Shown piece by piece: positions 34,791 to 43,559 of a stretch of 64,000 nucleotides of DNA. A model generated the notes under the pieces. That model was not told the DNA's origin. It saw only the letters and a program-made list of their open reading frames with translations, and did no database searches. Origin of the DNA: Chelatococcus sp. YT9 (GTDB lineage: Bacteria > Pseudomonadota > Alphaproteobacteria > Rhizobiales > Beijerinckiaceae); contig NZ_JAHBRW010000001.1 of the NCBI RefSeq assembly GCF_018398315.1, forward strand, positions 1,980,001-2,044,000, read 5' to 3'. Both the position numbers and the translations under genes were made by a program. The stretch's first letter is position 1, and each line of letters starts with the position of its first letter.

Positions 34791-36209
34791 TCAACCTGCC
34801 ACAGCCCCCGCCCCCGCGGCCCGGCCCGCGACGCGGCCGAGGGTGACGGCGGTGAGAAGGCCGTTGCCGGAGAGATAACCGGCGGCCTTGGAGCCCGAGA
34901 CGCCGCAGGCGGCGCCGCCCACGGCAAAGAGGTTCGGCAGCGGCCGGCCCGCGCCGTCGAGCACACGCGCATCGTCGTCGACGACGAGGCCGCCCTGGGT
35001 GTGGAAGAGCGCGCCGGTCACCTTCACCGCGCAATAGGGTGCCGTGAGGGCGGGCACGCCGGTGAAGTCGCGGCCGAAGGCATCGCGGCCGGCTCCTGCC
35101 TGGGTAGCCGCCGCCTTGGCCTCCGCCGTCGCGGCCATGGTTGCGGCCAGCGCCTCGGCCGGCACGCCCATGAGCTCGGCGAGCGTGGGCCAGTCGTTGG
35201 CGGTGACGATGGCGCCCATGGCCTCGGCGCGCTTGTAGTCCTCGAACTGCCGGGTGATGTCGGCGATGCGGTGGTCGAACACCGTCCAGGCGAGGCCCTG
35301 CGGCTGCCGCAGCACCTCGGCCGCCTGTTCCGAATACCCACGGGATTCATCGCAGAAGCGCTCGCCGTTCAGATTCACCTGCACGCCGCCTTCGGTGATT
35401 GTCGCCCAACTGATGAGGATTCCGGCGGGATGCGCGACGGAGCCGTGGCCCTGGTGGCCGGAGAGATGGCGGGTGGCGGCGCCGAGCGCTTCGCCCCAGA
35501 GAAGCGCGTCGCCCTTGTTGCCCTCGTGGCCGAAGTAAAGCGCCTCCGCGAGGGAAGGGATGTGCTCCTTCACGAGATCTTTATTCCCGCCATAACCGTT
35601 GCAAGCGAGAATGAGCTGGTCGCAGCCGACTTCATCACGTGAGCCGTCAGGCCTGACGAAGGCGAGGCCCGTGACACGGTTGTTGGCGTCGGCGAAGAGC
35701 GTGGTCACGTGCGCTTCGCAGAGAATGTCGATGCCAGCACTCTCGGCGGCGCCACGCAGGGCATCGATCAGCTCCTCGCCGGAGCGGGTCGGCAGGCCGT
35801 GCATGCGCCGCGCGCTGTGGCCGGGGTAGCTGAAGTCGGCGATCACGGAGAAGGGCAGGCCATAGGTTGCGCCGAGCCATTCGACCGCAGGGCCTGCTTC
35901 CCGGGTCACCAGCGCGACGAGGCCGGGGTCCGGCTCGTTCTTGGCCTTGGCCATCACGTCGGTGGCGAAAGTCTCGGGGCTGTCGATGATGCCTGCTTCG
36001 TTCTGCCAGCGGGTGCCGGCGGCGGGAATGAGGCCCGCGGACAGTGCGGTCGAGCCACGCGGCAGGGCGTCGCGTTCGAGCACAAGCACATCGGCGCCAG
36101 CTTCCCGTGCCGCCAATGCGGCGATGAGGCCGGCGGCGCCGGCACCGATGACGACGACCGGTACCGCGAACTCGAAGGTCTTGTCGCCGTCACGGATCAC
36201 ATCACTCAC
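34791..36209 (-). CDS. FAD-dependent dehydrogenase (fumarate reductase/tricarballylate dehydrogenase-like), paralog A
   Basis: This 472-residue flavoprotein has the Rossmann FAD motif VVVIGAGAAGLIAALAAREA near the N-terminus, the FAD_binding_2 architecture of succinate dehydrogenase/fumarate reductase flavoproteins, and a C-terminal HTQGGLVVDDDARVLDGAG ... LFAVGGAACGVSG segment. It probably oxidises a saturated C-C bond next to a carboxylate, or reduces an unsaturated one. A second paralogue with the same YPGHS-RR-H and GRDFTG-P blocks lies at 52298-53692. It diverges from the LeuC-like gene with a 144-bp intergenic region holding candidate operators. Confidence 0.87.
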   Translation of the reverse strand: MSDVIRDGDKTFEFAVPVVVIGAGAAGLIAALAAREAGADVLVLERDALPRGSTALSAGLIPAAGTRWQNEAGIIDSPETFATDVMAKAKNEPDPGLVALVTREAGPAVEWLGATYGLPFSVIADFSYPGHSARRMHGLPTRSGEELIDALRGAAESAGIDILCEAHVTTLFADANNRVTGLAFVRPDGSRDEVGCDQLILACNGYGGNKDLVKEHIPSLAEALYFGHEGNKGDALLWGEALGAATRHLSGHQGHGSVAHPAGILISWATITEGGVQVNLNGERFCDESRGYSEQAAEVLRQPQGLAWTVFDHRIADITRQFEDYKRAEAMGAIVTANDWPTLAELMGVPAEALAATMAATAEAKAAATQAGAGRDAFGRDFTGVPALTAPYCAVKVTGALFHTQGGLVVDDDARVLDGAGRPLPNLFAVGGAACGVSGSKAAGYLSGNGLLTAVTLGRVAGRAAGAGAVAG

Positions 36210-36253
36210 GGAAGCCTCCCAGCATCAGCCTTGAACGGACAGGAACCTGTCAC

Positions 36254-36280
36254 ATATCTAGGATATTAATCTGTATTAGA
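36254..36280. promoter_or_regulatory. Candidate regulator sites in the divergent FAD dehydrogenase/LeuC-like promoter region
   Basis: The AT-rich core contains ATATCTAGGATAT (36254-36266), a near-palindrome, and TCTGTATTAGA (36270-36280), which shares the TCT-N5-AGA ends with a site before the GntR gene. The location between divergent catabolic genes fits an operator. The match to the GntR sites is partial. Confidence 0.35.
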
Positions 36281-36353
36281 ATTAAAACAAGATTTGCCTT
36301 GGAGGGGCAATTGGGCGTAACCTTCCCGAGGAGAGGCAAGAAGGACAAGGCCG

Positions 36354-37772
36354 ATGGCATTGGTCGCGACCCCGCGCGCACTGTTTGATAAAGTTTGGGA
36401 CGCGCATGTCGTTGTTCATCGCGAGGATGGGCAGAGTCTTCTCTGGATTGACCGACATTTCCTGCATGAGGGGTCCTTTCACGCCTTCGACAAGCTGAAG
36501 GGGCGCGGTGCCGAGGTATCCCGGCCGGACCTGACCTTCGGCATCGAGGATCACTACGTTCCGACCCGTGTGCGCGATCTCGCGAAGATCGATCCGGCAA
36601 TCCGCGACATGATCGAGCGGCTGCGCGGCAACGCATCCCGCCATCATCTCAAGTTGTTCGGGCTGGACGATCCCGGGCAGGGTATCGTCCATGTGGTCGG
36701 GCCGGAGCAGGGCTTGACCCTGCCGGGGCTCACCATTGTCTGCGGTGACAGCCACACCGCGACACACGGCGCGTTTGGCGCCATTGCTTTCGGCATCGGC
36801 GCCTCCGAGGTGGCGCATGTGCTCATGACGCAGACGCTCTGGCAGAAACGCCCAAAGCGCATGCGCATCAGCGTCGACGGAGAACTCGCGCCCGGCATCG
36901 TCGCCAAGGACATCGCGTTGTCGATCATCGCGGCCATCGGCGCGGACGGAGCGGCTGGGCACGCCATGGAATATGCGGGCTCATCGGTCCGCGGCCTGAC
37001 GATGGAAGGGCGCCTCACGCTCTGCAACCTGTCCATCGAGGCCGGCGGGCGCTGTGGTATGGTGGCGCCTGACGAGACGACGATCTCCTATCTCAAGGGG
37101 CGCCCCTTTGCGCCTCAGGGCGCCGATTTCGACCGCGCAGCGGAGGATTGGCTCAAGCTCGCCAGCGACGCCGACGCGATCTTCGACAAGGAAGTGAGCC
37201 TCGACGGCTCGCAGATTGCGCCGATCGTCACCTGGGGTACGAGCCCCGAGGACGCGCTGCCGATCACCATGGCGGTGCCGGATCCTGACAAGGCTGGCGA
37301 TCCCGGCCGCGCGGCGCATATCCGCGACGCCATCGACTATATGGGGCTGAAGCCCGGCCAGAAGCTCACAGACATCCGGGTGGATCGCATCTTCATCGGC
37401 TCCTGCACCAACAGCCGTATCGAAGACATCCGCGCCGCCGCAGCCGTATTGGCCGGCCGCAAGGCGCAGGTGCCGGGCCTCGTTTCGCCGGGTTCGGCCC
37501 AGGTGAAGCGTCAGGCGGAGGAGGAGGGCCTCGATCGCATCTTCATCGAGGCGGGTCTGGAGTGGGTCGATTCCGGCTGCTCGATGTGCGTCGGCATGAA
37601 TGGCGACCTGGTGGCGCCGGGCGAGCGCTGCGCCTCGACCACCAATCGCAATTTTCGTGGCCGGCAGGGGCCAGGCTCCCGCACCCATCTCATGTCGCCC
37701 GCCATGGCCGCGGCCGCGGCTGTCACGGGCCATCTCACGGACATGCGTCCGCTTTTGAAGGGGCGCAACTGA
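36354..37772 (+). CDS. 3-isopropylmalate dehydratase large subunit-like protein (aconitase superfamily)
   Basis: The 472-residue protein is a LeuC-type hydro-lyase. The [4Fe-4S] ligands are visible in FIGSCTNSRIEDIRAAA and DSGCSMCVGMNGD, and ASTTNRNFRGRQGPGSRTHL and the HTATHGAFGAIAFGIG block are also intact. It forms a heterodimer with the LeuD-like protein encoded next. Its setting among catabolic genes behind a GntR-type operator, with no leuB or leuA, suggests hydration of a substituted maleate/citraconate rather than leucine synthesis. Dimethylmaleate hydratase in nicotinate fermentation is a known precedent for such a use. Substrate is inferred. Confidence 0.9.
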   Translation: MALVATPRALFDKVWDAHVVVHREDGQSLLWIDRHFLHEGSFHAFDKLKGRGAEVSRPDLTFGIEDHYVPTRVRDLAKIDPAIRDMIERLRGNASRHHLKLFGLDDPGQGIVHVVGPEQGLTLPGLTIVCGDSHTATHGAFGAIAFGIGASEVAHVLMTQTLWQKRPKRMRISVDGELAPGIVAKDIALSIIAAIGADGAAGHAMEYAGSSVRGLTMEGRLTLCNLSIEAGGRCGMVAPDETTISYLKGRPFAPQGADFDRAAEDWLKLASDADAIFDKEVSLDGSQIAPIVTWGTSPEDALPITMAVPDPDKAGDPGRAAHIRDAIDYMGLKPGQKLTDIRVDRIFIGSCTNSRIEDIRAAAAVLAGRKAQVPGLVSPGSAQVKRQAEEEGLDRIFIEAGLEWVDSGCSMCVGMNGDLVAPGERCASTTNRNFRGRQGPGSRTHLMSPAMAAAAAVTGHLTDMRPLLKGRN

Positions 37773-38389
37773 TGGAAGCCTTCACCAAGCTTAGCGGCAT
37801 CGCCTGCCCGCTGCCGCTCTCGAGCGTCGACACGGACCAGCTCATCCCCGCCCGCTTCATGAAGCGGTCGCGCGCAGAGGGTTATGGCGGCTATCTCCTG
37901 CACGACCTGCGCTTCGACGAGGCTGGCGCGCCACGGCCGGACTTTCCCCTGAATGCGCTGGAGCGCCAGGGCGCGCAAGTCATCGTCGCGCGACGCAACT
38001 TCGGTAGCGGCTCCTCCCGCGAGGCGGCGGTCTATGCGCTCGTCGACTATGGCATCCGCTGCGTCATCGCGCCGAGCTTCGGTGACATCTTCGCTTCCAA
38101 CTCGGTCAACAACGGGCTGCTGCCGGCCAAAGTCGCCGAGGCCGACGGCGAGAGCCTGATCGCGGCGCTGGAGGAGGGAGCGCGCGACATGCTGGTCGAT
38201 CTCGAGGCCTGCCGCATCGTGGTCGGCAATCTCTCCGTGCCTTTCACCGTTGATCCTGTATGGCGCACGAAGTTGCTCAACGGCTGGGACGATATCGACC
38301 TCACGATGAGTCAATCCGACGCCATCAAGGCTTTTGTCGCGGCTGATGCGAAGAGCCGACCCTGGGCGATGCCCAGGCGGGGTGAGTGA
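37772..38389 (+). CDS. 3-isopropylmalate dehydratase small subunit-like protein
   Basis: The 205-residue swivel-domain subunit has VDTDQLIPARFMK, the RRNFGSGSSREAAVYALVDY active-site loop and IAPSFGDIFASNSVNNGLLP, all typical of LeuD. Its ATG shares one base with the TGA of the large subunit (TGATG), so translation is coupled. The C-terminus is normal in length. It is followed after 1 bp by the old-yellow-enzyme gene. Confidence 0.9.
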   Translation: MEAFTKLSGIACPLPLSSVDTDQLIPARFMKRSRAEGYGGYLLHDLRFDEAGAPRPDFPLNALERQGAQVIVARRNFGSGSSREAAVYALVDYGIRCVIAPSFGDIFASNSVNNGLLPAKVAEADGESLIAALEEGARDMLVDLEACRIVVGNLSVPFTVDPVWRTKLLNGWDDIDLTMSQSDAIKAFVAADAKSRPWAMPRRGE

Positions 38390-38390
38390 C

Positions 38391-39377
38391 ATGGGGCAGG
38401 TCTCTCCGGGTTTGGCCTCCACACCTTTTTCCATCGGCGGGCTCACGCTCAAAAATCGCATCGTCCTGCCGCCGATGCAGCAGTACCAAGGTACGGCCGA
38501 GGCCTTCGCAACGGCTTACCATGTGCATCACTACGCGCGGCGCGCGCGGGGCGGCGTCGGGCTTGTCATCATCGAGTCGACGGCCGTCGCGCCGGAAGGG
38601 CGGCTGATGGCCGATGACATCGGCCTGTTCAGCGAGGCGCATGTGCCGCCGGTCGCCGCGATCGCGGCGGCCGTGAAGGCGGAAGGCGTGCCCATCCTCA
38701 TGCAACTGAGCCATGGCGGCCGAAAGTCGCGTCCCCATCCGGGATCAAGGCTGATCGCGCCGAGCGCCATTCCCCATGACGACGACTATGGGATGCCGGA
38801 GGCCATGAGCCTCGACGATATCACTCGCGTTGTCACCGCTTTCGCCACGGCTGCCCGCCGGGCGCTTGCCGCCGGCTTCGACGGCGTGGAGCTGCACGCG
38901 GCCCACGGCTACCTCCTGCATCAGTTCCTCTCGCCGCTGTCGAACAGACGCGACGACGCCTACGGTGGAGACCTCGAGGGGCGGAGCCGCATCGTCGCCG
39001 ATGTCATTCGCGCGGTGCGGGAGGCTATCGGGCGTGACGTGCCGGTCACGATACGCGTATCAGCGAGCGACTATAAGGAAGGCGGGTTGACCGCCGAGAT
39101 GATCGCGGAGGCGCTCACAGTGCTCGTGCCGCTTGGCCTCGACGCCGTGCACGTGTCCTCCGGCGGGCTCTCCCCGGAACCGCCGCCGAGCACCGGGCCG
39201 GGCTATCAGGTTGGGTTTGCCAGTACCATCCGCGAACGGATCGCCGTGCCCGTCATCGCCGTGGGCAACATCAGGACGGCGGTCCAGATCGAGGATATCC
39301 TACGCCAAGGACATGCCGATCTCGTGGCGATTGGCCGGCCGTTGCTAGTGCACCCGGATCTCGGCCGCGTGTTGTGA
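38391..39377 (+). CDS. NADH:flavin oxidoreductase / old yellow enzyme family (YqjM-like)
   Basis: From the ATG at 38391 the product has 328 residues and a full FMN-binding TIM barrel: LKNRIVLPPMQQY, MQLSHGGRKS, GFDGVELHAAHGYLLHQFLS and PLSNRRDDAYGG are hallmark segments. Such enzymes reduce activated C=C bonds in enones, maleimides and nitroalkenes. In this cluster it could reduce or isomerise the unsaturated carboxylate handled by the LeuC/D-like hydratase. Overlapping translation with leuD-like indicates one operon. Confidence 0.88.
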   Translation: MGQVSPGLASTPFSIGGLTLKNRIVLPPMQQYQGTAEAFATAYHVHHYARRARGGVGLVIIESTAVAPEGRLMADDIGLFSEAHVPPVAAIAAAVKAEGVPILMQLSHGGRKSRPHPGSRLIAPSAIPHDDDYGMPEAMSLDDITRVVTAFATAARRALAAGFDGVELHAAHGYLLHQFLSPLSNRRDDAYGGDLEGRSRIVADVIRAVREAIGRDVPVTIRVSASDYKEGGLTAEMIAEALTVLVPLGLDAVHVSSGGLSPEPPPSTGPGYQVGFASTIRERIAVPVIAVGNIRTAVQIEDILRQGHADLVAIGRPLLVHPDLGRVL

Positions 39378-39420
39378 AACGTCGACTCGGCCGCGCTTGA
39401 CAGGTGGCGGAGATGTGTCA

Positions 39421-39452
39421 TGTATAATACAGGTTTCTGTATCTATAATAGA
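39421..39452. promoter_or_regulatory. Two inverted repeats before the GntR gene (TGTATAATACA and TCTATAATAGA)
   Basis: TGTATAATACA (39421-39431) and TCTATAATAGA (39442-39452) share the form T-x-TATAATA-x-A and are spaced 21 bp centre to centre, two helical turns. Such AT-rich dyads are usual operators for GntR/HutC-family regulators. They lie 18-49 bp before the GntR start, suggesting autorepression. Confidence 0.6.
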
Positions 39453-39469
39453 ACAGAAAGAAGAGCGGG

Positions 39470-40330
39470 ATGGCCAGCGTCGAGCCTCTGAAAGCGCGCA
39501 GACTTTATTTGCTGCTGCGAGATCGCATCATCAGTGGCGAGGAGCGTCCGCAAACCCGCCTTCCGAGCGAGCCTGCCCTGGCCGAGCAGCATGGCGTTTC
39601 GCGCGTCACGGTGCGGCGGGCGCTCGACAAGCTGGCTGACGAAGGTCTCATCGAGAGGCGTCCGGGCTCCGGCACCTTTGTCAACGGCAGCAAGGCGAAT
39701 TTCCCCGTCACGGCCGATTTCGCAAACCTCCTGTCCCATCTGGTGGAGATGGGGCGACGCACCGAGGTCAAGCTTCTGTCCTTCGGCTATGTCGCGCCTA
39801 CGCCCGTGCTGGCGGAGGCCCTTCAGCTTGCCGCAGGGGAGCGCGTGCAGCGCTCCGTGCGGCTGCGTGTCATCGACGGGCAGCCGTTCTCCTATCTCGT
39901 GACGCATGTGCCCGAGCGCATCGGTGTCTCCTATTCGGAAGCTGACCTTGCTTCGAAGCCCCTCCTCGAATTGCTGGAGCGCTCCGGTCTTGAGGCTGAA
40001 AGGGCCAGTCAGATGATTGGCGCGACATTGGCTGGACCGGAGATCGCCGAGGCCCTTGGGCTTGAGATCGGAGCGGCTCTCCTCGCCCTCACCCGTGTGG
40101 TCTACGGGCCGTCCGGGGAGGGCATCGAGCATCTGCAGGCCTTCTATCGGCCGGATCGCTATTCCTTCCAGATGGATCTGGTGCGGACAGGGGCTGCCAA
40201 CTCGCGCTCGTGGACGCCTGTCGAGCGCGCACGAAAAGGTGATGCCAAGACAAGGCCGGAAGCCTTGGCGCGGCAGGAAGCAAAGCCCCAGATGCGACGC
40301 GGGGAGGTACCACGCAGGACGAAGGCCTGA
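39470..40330 (+). CDS. GntR family regulator with UTRA effector domain (HutC-like)
   Basis: The 286-residue protein has the GntR winged helix (LYLLLRDRIISGEERPQTRL, PSEPALAEQHGVSRVTVRRA, then ALDKLADEGLIERRPGSGTF) and a C-terminal UTRA ligand-binding domain (VQRSVRLRVIDGQPFSYLVT, ALLALTRVVYGPSGEG-IEHLQ). UTRA-type regulators sense sugar, histidine or phosphonate metabolites. It sits between the LeuCD/OYE genes and the ABC transporter operon and probably controls both. The basic tail of about 30 residues is unusual. Confidence 0.9.
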   Translation: MASVEPLKARRLYLLLRDRIISGEERPQTRLPSEPALAEQHGVSRVTVRRALDKLADEGLIERRPGSGTFVNGSKANFPVTADFANLLSHLVEMGRRTEVKLLSFGYVAPTPVLAEALQLAAGERVQRSVRLRVIDGQPFSYLVTHVPERIGVSYSEADLASKPLLELLERSGLEAERASQMIGATLAGPEIAEALGLEIGAALLALTRVVYGPSGEGIEHLQAFYRPDRYSFQMDLVRTGAANSRSWTPVERARKGDAKTRPEALARQEAKPQMRRGEVPRRTKA

Positions 40331-40419
40331 GTGTAGCCTGTCTGTGGTTGTGCGTTCGAAGCAACCAAAAAGCAAGGAGGCCGCCACCGAGGGGGGCGGT
40401 TGTCAGAGGAGAAATGGTG

Positions 40420-41643
40420 ATGACATTGTTCAGCAAATCCATTAGCCGGCGCGGCGCTCTCAAGGGGGGTATCGCCGCTGCTGCCGCGATCGCTGCACCG
40501 TCTGTTCTGCGCGCGGCCGAGCCGCCGCCGGTGAAGGTCGGCATCCTGCAGCCGGTTACCGGCGCGCTAGCCATGGACGGCGAGTTCGGCCGCGCAGGTG
40601 CCGAGCTGGCGATCGCTGACATCAATGCGGCCGGCGGCATCAAGTCGCTTGGTGGCGCCAAGATCGAGATGGTGTTCGGCGACGCGCGCTCCAACCCGGA
40701 GGCGGGCGTGCAGGAAGTCGAGCGCATGCAGAGCGAAGGCGTTGCGGCCATCGTCGGTGGCTTCGCGAGCCCGATCTGTCTTGCGACGACCCAGGCGGCC
40801 GCGCGTTACGACTTGCCTTATATCGTCGACGTCGGCGTGTCGGATCAGATCATCCAGCGCGGCCTGAAGAACACGTTCCGCTTCGCACCAGGTTTCGGCA
40901 TCTGCACGCAGGCTGCCATCCAGAACCTGGTGCGTATCAATGACGCGGCCGGCAAGCCCGCCAAGACCATCGCGCTCGTCCATGAAGACGGCCTGTTCGG
41001 TTCCGGCCTTGCCAAGCTCATGCAGACGGAGCTGCCGAAGCACGGCTTCGAGATCATCGAGACGATCGCCATCCCGACGCCTTCGCGCGACCTCTCCAAC
41101 GTGGCATTGCGCCTGCGTTCGCTCAACCCGGACCTGATTATCCCGAGCACCTATTATGGTGAAACGGTGCTTCTCGCCCGCACCATGCAGCAGCAGCGCG
41201 TGCGTCCTAAGGCGGTGTACGCGGTGGTGAACGGCGCCGCCTCGAACATGCGCTTCGTCAAGGAGTTTCCGGAAGCCGCTGAGAACATCATGGACGTCAA
41301 TCACTGGCACGATCCGCGCAACCCGAAGAATGCGGACCTGCAGAAGCGCGTACTCGATGCCGGGAAGCAGTGGAACTATAATACGCCGCTCAATTATTCC
41401 TGCGTGTTGCTGCTCGCCGATGCCATTGAGCGTGCGGCCTCCGCCGATCGCGCCAAGCTGATCGAGTCGATCACTGCTTCCACCTTCGACAAGCACCTGA
41501 TGCCCTATGGCCCGACGAAGTTCGAGGGCGGTCAGAACCAGGGCGCTGCCCCGGTTTCGACGCAGGTGCAGAAGGCGACTATCCGCGTGGTCTATCCTGA
41601 GGCCTTCTCGGATGCCAAACCGGTCTTTCCCGTCCGGGGCTGA
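40420..41643 (+). CDS. Branched-chain amino acid-type ABC transporter substrate-binding protein (LivK-like)
   Basis: The 407-residue protein opens with a twin-arginine-type signal (SISRRGALKGGIAAAAAI then APSVLRA). The mature portion shows the type 1 periplasmic-binding fold of the LivK/HAAT family: KVGILQPVTGALAMDGEFGR, AELAIADINAAGGIKSLGG and the late ATIRVVYPEA. I chose 40420 because AGGAG at 40407-40411 is 8 bases upstream; 40414 would be too close. The transporter probably imports the amide, hydantoin or carboxylate consumed by the downstream enzymes. It is longer than typical Liv proteins. Confidence 0.9.
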   Translation: MTLFSKSISRRGALKGGIAAAAAIAAPSVLRAAEPPPVKVGILQPVTGALAMDGEFGRAGAELAIADINAAGGIKSLGGAKIEMVFGDARSNPEAGVQEVERMQSEGVAAIVGGFASPICLATTQAAARYDLPYIVDVGVSDQIIQRGLKNTFRFAPGFGICTQAAIQNLVRINDAAGKPAKTIALVHEDGLFGSGLAKLMQTELPKHGFEIIETIAIPTPSRDLSNVALRLRSLNPDLIIPSTYYGETVLLARTMQQQRVRPKAVYAVVNGAASNMRFVKEFPEAAENIMDVNHWHDPRNPKNADLQKRVLDAGKQWNYNTPLNYSCVLLLADAIERAASADRAKLIESITASTFDKHLMPYGPTKFEGGQNQGAAPVSTQVQKATIRVVYPEAFSDAKPVFPVRG

Positions 41644-41651
41644 CCTTCCTC

Positions 41652-41678
41652 CGGGCGACGTCTCTTTCGCGTCGCCCG
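41652..41678 (+). other. Stem-loop between binding-protein and permease genes
   Basis: A 9-bp stem CGGGCGACG / CGTCGCCCG with loop TCTCTTTCG lies in the 63-bp gap, followed by CTCTCCCTTATTGT. Such hairpins often reduce readthrough or protect the upstream transcript, giving more binding protein than permease. Confidence 0.6.
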
Positions 41679-41706
41679 CTCTCCCTTATTGTAGGCGGAT
41701 CGCTCG

Positions 41707-42579
41707 ATGTATTCCCTTCCCATCGTCGCGGAAGCCATGCTCAATGGCCTTCTGACCGGTGCGGTCTATGCGCTCATCGCGCTTGGTCTGACGCTGGTTT
41801 ATGGCGTCTTGCACATCATCAACTTCGCGCATGGTGCATTCCTGACCTGTGCGATGTTTGCTGTTTGGCTGGCCCATAGCATTCTGGGGCTAGACCCTTA
41901 TCTGGCGATCCTGCCGCTTACCTTGATCTTTTTCGCGATCGGCTATGCCGTTCAGCGCTTCGTCATCGGCCCGGCGAGCCACGGCGACGATGGCAATATC
42001 CTGCTCATCACGCTCGGCCTCTCGATCATCATCGAGAACGCGCTGCTCGCTGGCTTCCATTCGGATACGCGCTCGCTGAGCACCGATTATTCGTTCAATG
42101 TGTTCGAGGTCGGCCCGCTGCTCATATCGCAGGCGCGGCTTTTCGGTTTCATCGGCGCGGTCATCGTCACGGGGCTGCTCTGGCTGCTGCTGGCGCGCAC
42201 CGATACCGGCAAGGCGATCCGGGCCGTCGCCAAGGAGAAGCTCGGCGCGCGGCTCGTCGGCATCAACGTTTCGCACGTCTTCGCGGTGACCTTCGGCATA
42301 GGCTGCGCCACGCTCGCCATTGCTGCCTGTCTGCTGATGCCCACCTTCTACGTCAATCCGCGTGTCGGCGGCGCCTTCGTGCTGGTTGCCTTCACGATTG
42401 TCGTTCTCGGAGGCATGGGCTCGATCACCGGCGCGCTCATCGGCGGTCTCTTCATCGGTGTCGTGGAAAGCCTCTGCGGCTTGTTCCTGGGCGAGAGCCT
42501 CGGCCAGATCGGCATCTTCCTCATCTTTATCCTGGTGCTGCTGTTCCGGCCCACCGGTCTGTTCGGAGCACGGGCATGA
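41707..42579 (+). CDS. Branched-chain amino acid-type ABC permease (LivH-like)
   Basis: The 290-residue permease has about eight transmembrane helices and the LivH landmarks NGLLTGAVYALIALGLTLVY and LHIINFAHGAFL at the start, and LGGMGSITGALIGGLFIGVV near the end. It overlaps LivM by 4 bp (ATGA). It forms the channel with the LivM-like protein. Confidence 0.93.
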   Translation: MYSLPIVAEAMLNGLLTGAVYALIALGLTLVYGVLHIINFAHGAFLTCAMFAVWLAHSILGLDPYLAILPLTLIFFAIGYAVQRFVIGPASHGDDGNILLITLGLSIIIENALLAGFHSDTRSLSTDYSFNVFEVGPLLISQARLFGFIGAVIVTGLLWLLLARTDTGKAIRAVAKEKLGARLVGINVSHVFAVTFGIGCATLAIAACLLMPTFYVNPRVGGAFVLVAFTIVVLGGMGSITGALIGGLFIGVVESLCGLFLGESLGQIGIFLIFILVLLFRPTGLFGARA

Positions 42580-43559
42580 CACGACGCGGCTATCTCCCCA
42601 TCATCCTCATTGTCGCGATCCTCGCGCTGCTGCCCTTCGCGGTCACATCGAACGTCGTTCTCAACTTCGTCGTCTTCGTGCTGATCATCACGCTGGCGGC
42701 GCAGGGCTGGAACCTTCTCGGCGGCGTCGGCGGGCAATCCTCCTTCGGCCATGCGGCCTTCTTCGGCACCGGCGCCTATGTGTCGGCCATCCTGCAGGTG
42801 CGCTTCGGCATCAATGCCTGGGTGGCGACCGCGGTCGCTGTCGCCTGCGGCGCGGCGGTCGGCTGGATCATCGGCTTCCTGTCGTTCCGCGCCGGGCTGC
42901 GCGGGTCCTATTTCGCACTTGTCACGCTCGCCTTCGCCGAGGTGCTGCGCATCCTGGCCAATGCGGCGGGCTTCACGGGCGGCGCCGCCGGCATGCTGAT
43001 GAAGCTCGACGTCGGCTTCTGGAACATGCAGTTCACGAGCCGGGCGGCGTTTCTGTGGCTGGCGCTCGGCTTCGTTGCCGTGGGGCTCATCGTTTGCCAG
43101 ATGATCACCAATTCGCGCTTCGGCGCGCAGCTCGTCGCCGTGCGTGAGAATGAGGAAGCCGCGCGCGCGCTCGGCGTTGACGTGTTATCCGTCAAGCTCA
43201 AGGCGATCACCGTGTCCGCGGCGCTCACCGCGGTCGCCGGCTGCCTTTACCTGCAATACTTCCTCTATATAGACGCGAATATTGCCTATGGCCTGTGGAT
43301 TTCCGTCGAGGCGCTGCTGGCGCCCATGGTCGGCGGCCGCGGCCTCGTGCTCGGCCCGATCATCGGGGCCTTCACACTCCATGGTCTCGGCGAGGCGAGC
43401 AAGCTTCTTGCCGGCCGGGTGGCGGGCATTGACCTTGCTGTCTACGGCGCGGTGCTGATCCTCGTGGTGGCCTTCGCGCCTGGCGGCGTGCTCGGTCTCC
43501 TGCGCAAGCTCCGCTTTCGGCCGCAGCCGGTGACAAAAACCGCCGAGGAGACCGCGTGA
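42576..43559 (+). CDS. Branched-chain amino acid-type ABC permease (LivM-like)
   Basis: The 327-residue permease has LAAQGWNLLGGVGGQSSFGH and AAFFGTGAYVSAIL near the N-terminus, FALVTLAFAEVLRILAN in the middle and AVRENEEAARALGVDVLSVK as coupling loop, all typical of LivM. It overlaps both neighbours, as usual in livHMGF operons. Confidence 0.93.
   Translation: MTRRGYLPIILIVAILALLPFAVTSNVVLNFVVFVLIITLAAQGWNLLGGVGGQSSFGHAAFFGTGAYVSAILQVRFGINAWVATAVAVACGAAVGWIIGFLSFRAGLRGSYFALVTLAFAEVLRILANAAGFTGGAAGMLMKLDVGFWNMQFTSRAAFLWLALGFVAVGLIVCQMITNSRFGAQLVAVRENEEAARALGVDVLSVKLKAITVSAALTAVAGCLYLQYFLYIDANIAYGLWISVEALLAPMVGGRGLVLGPIIGAFTLHGLGEASKLLAGRVAGIDLAVYGAVLILVVAFAPGGVLGLLRKLRFRPQPVTKTAEETA

Noticed and set aside
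36354-38389. Calling LeuC/LeuD-like genes part of leucine biosynthesis
   Set aside because: No leuA or leuB adjacent; coupled to OYE and placed among catabolic genes. Biosynthetic use is not excluded.
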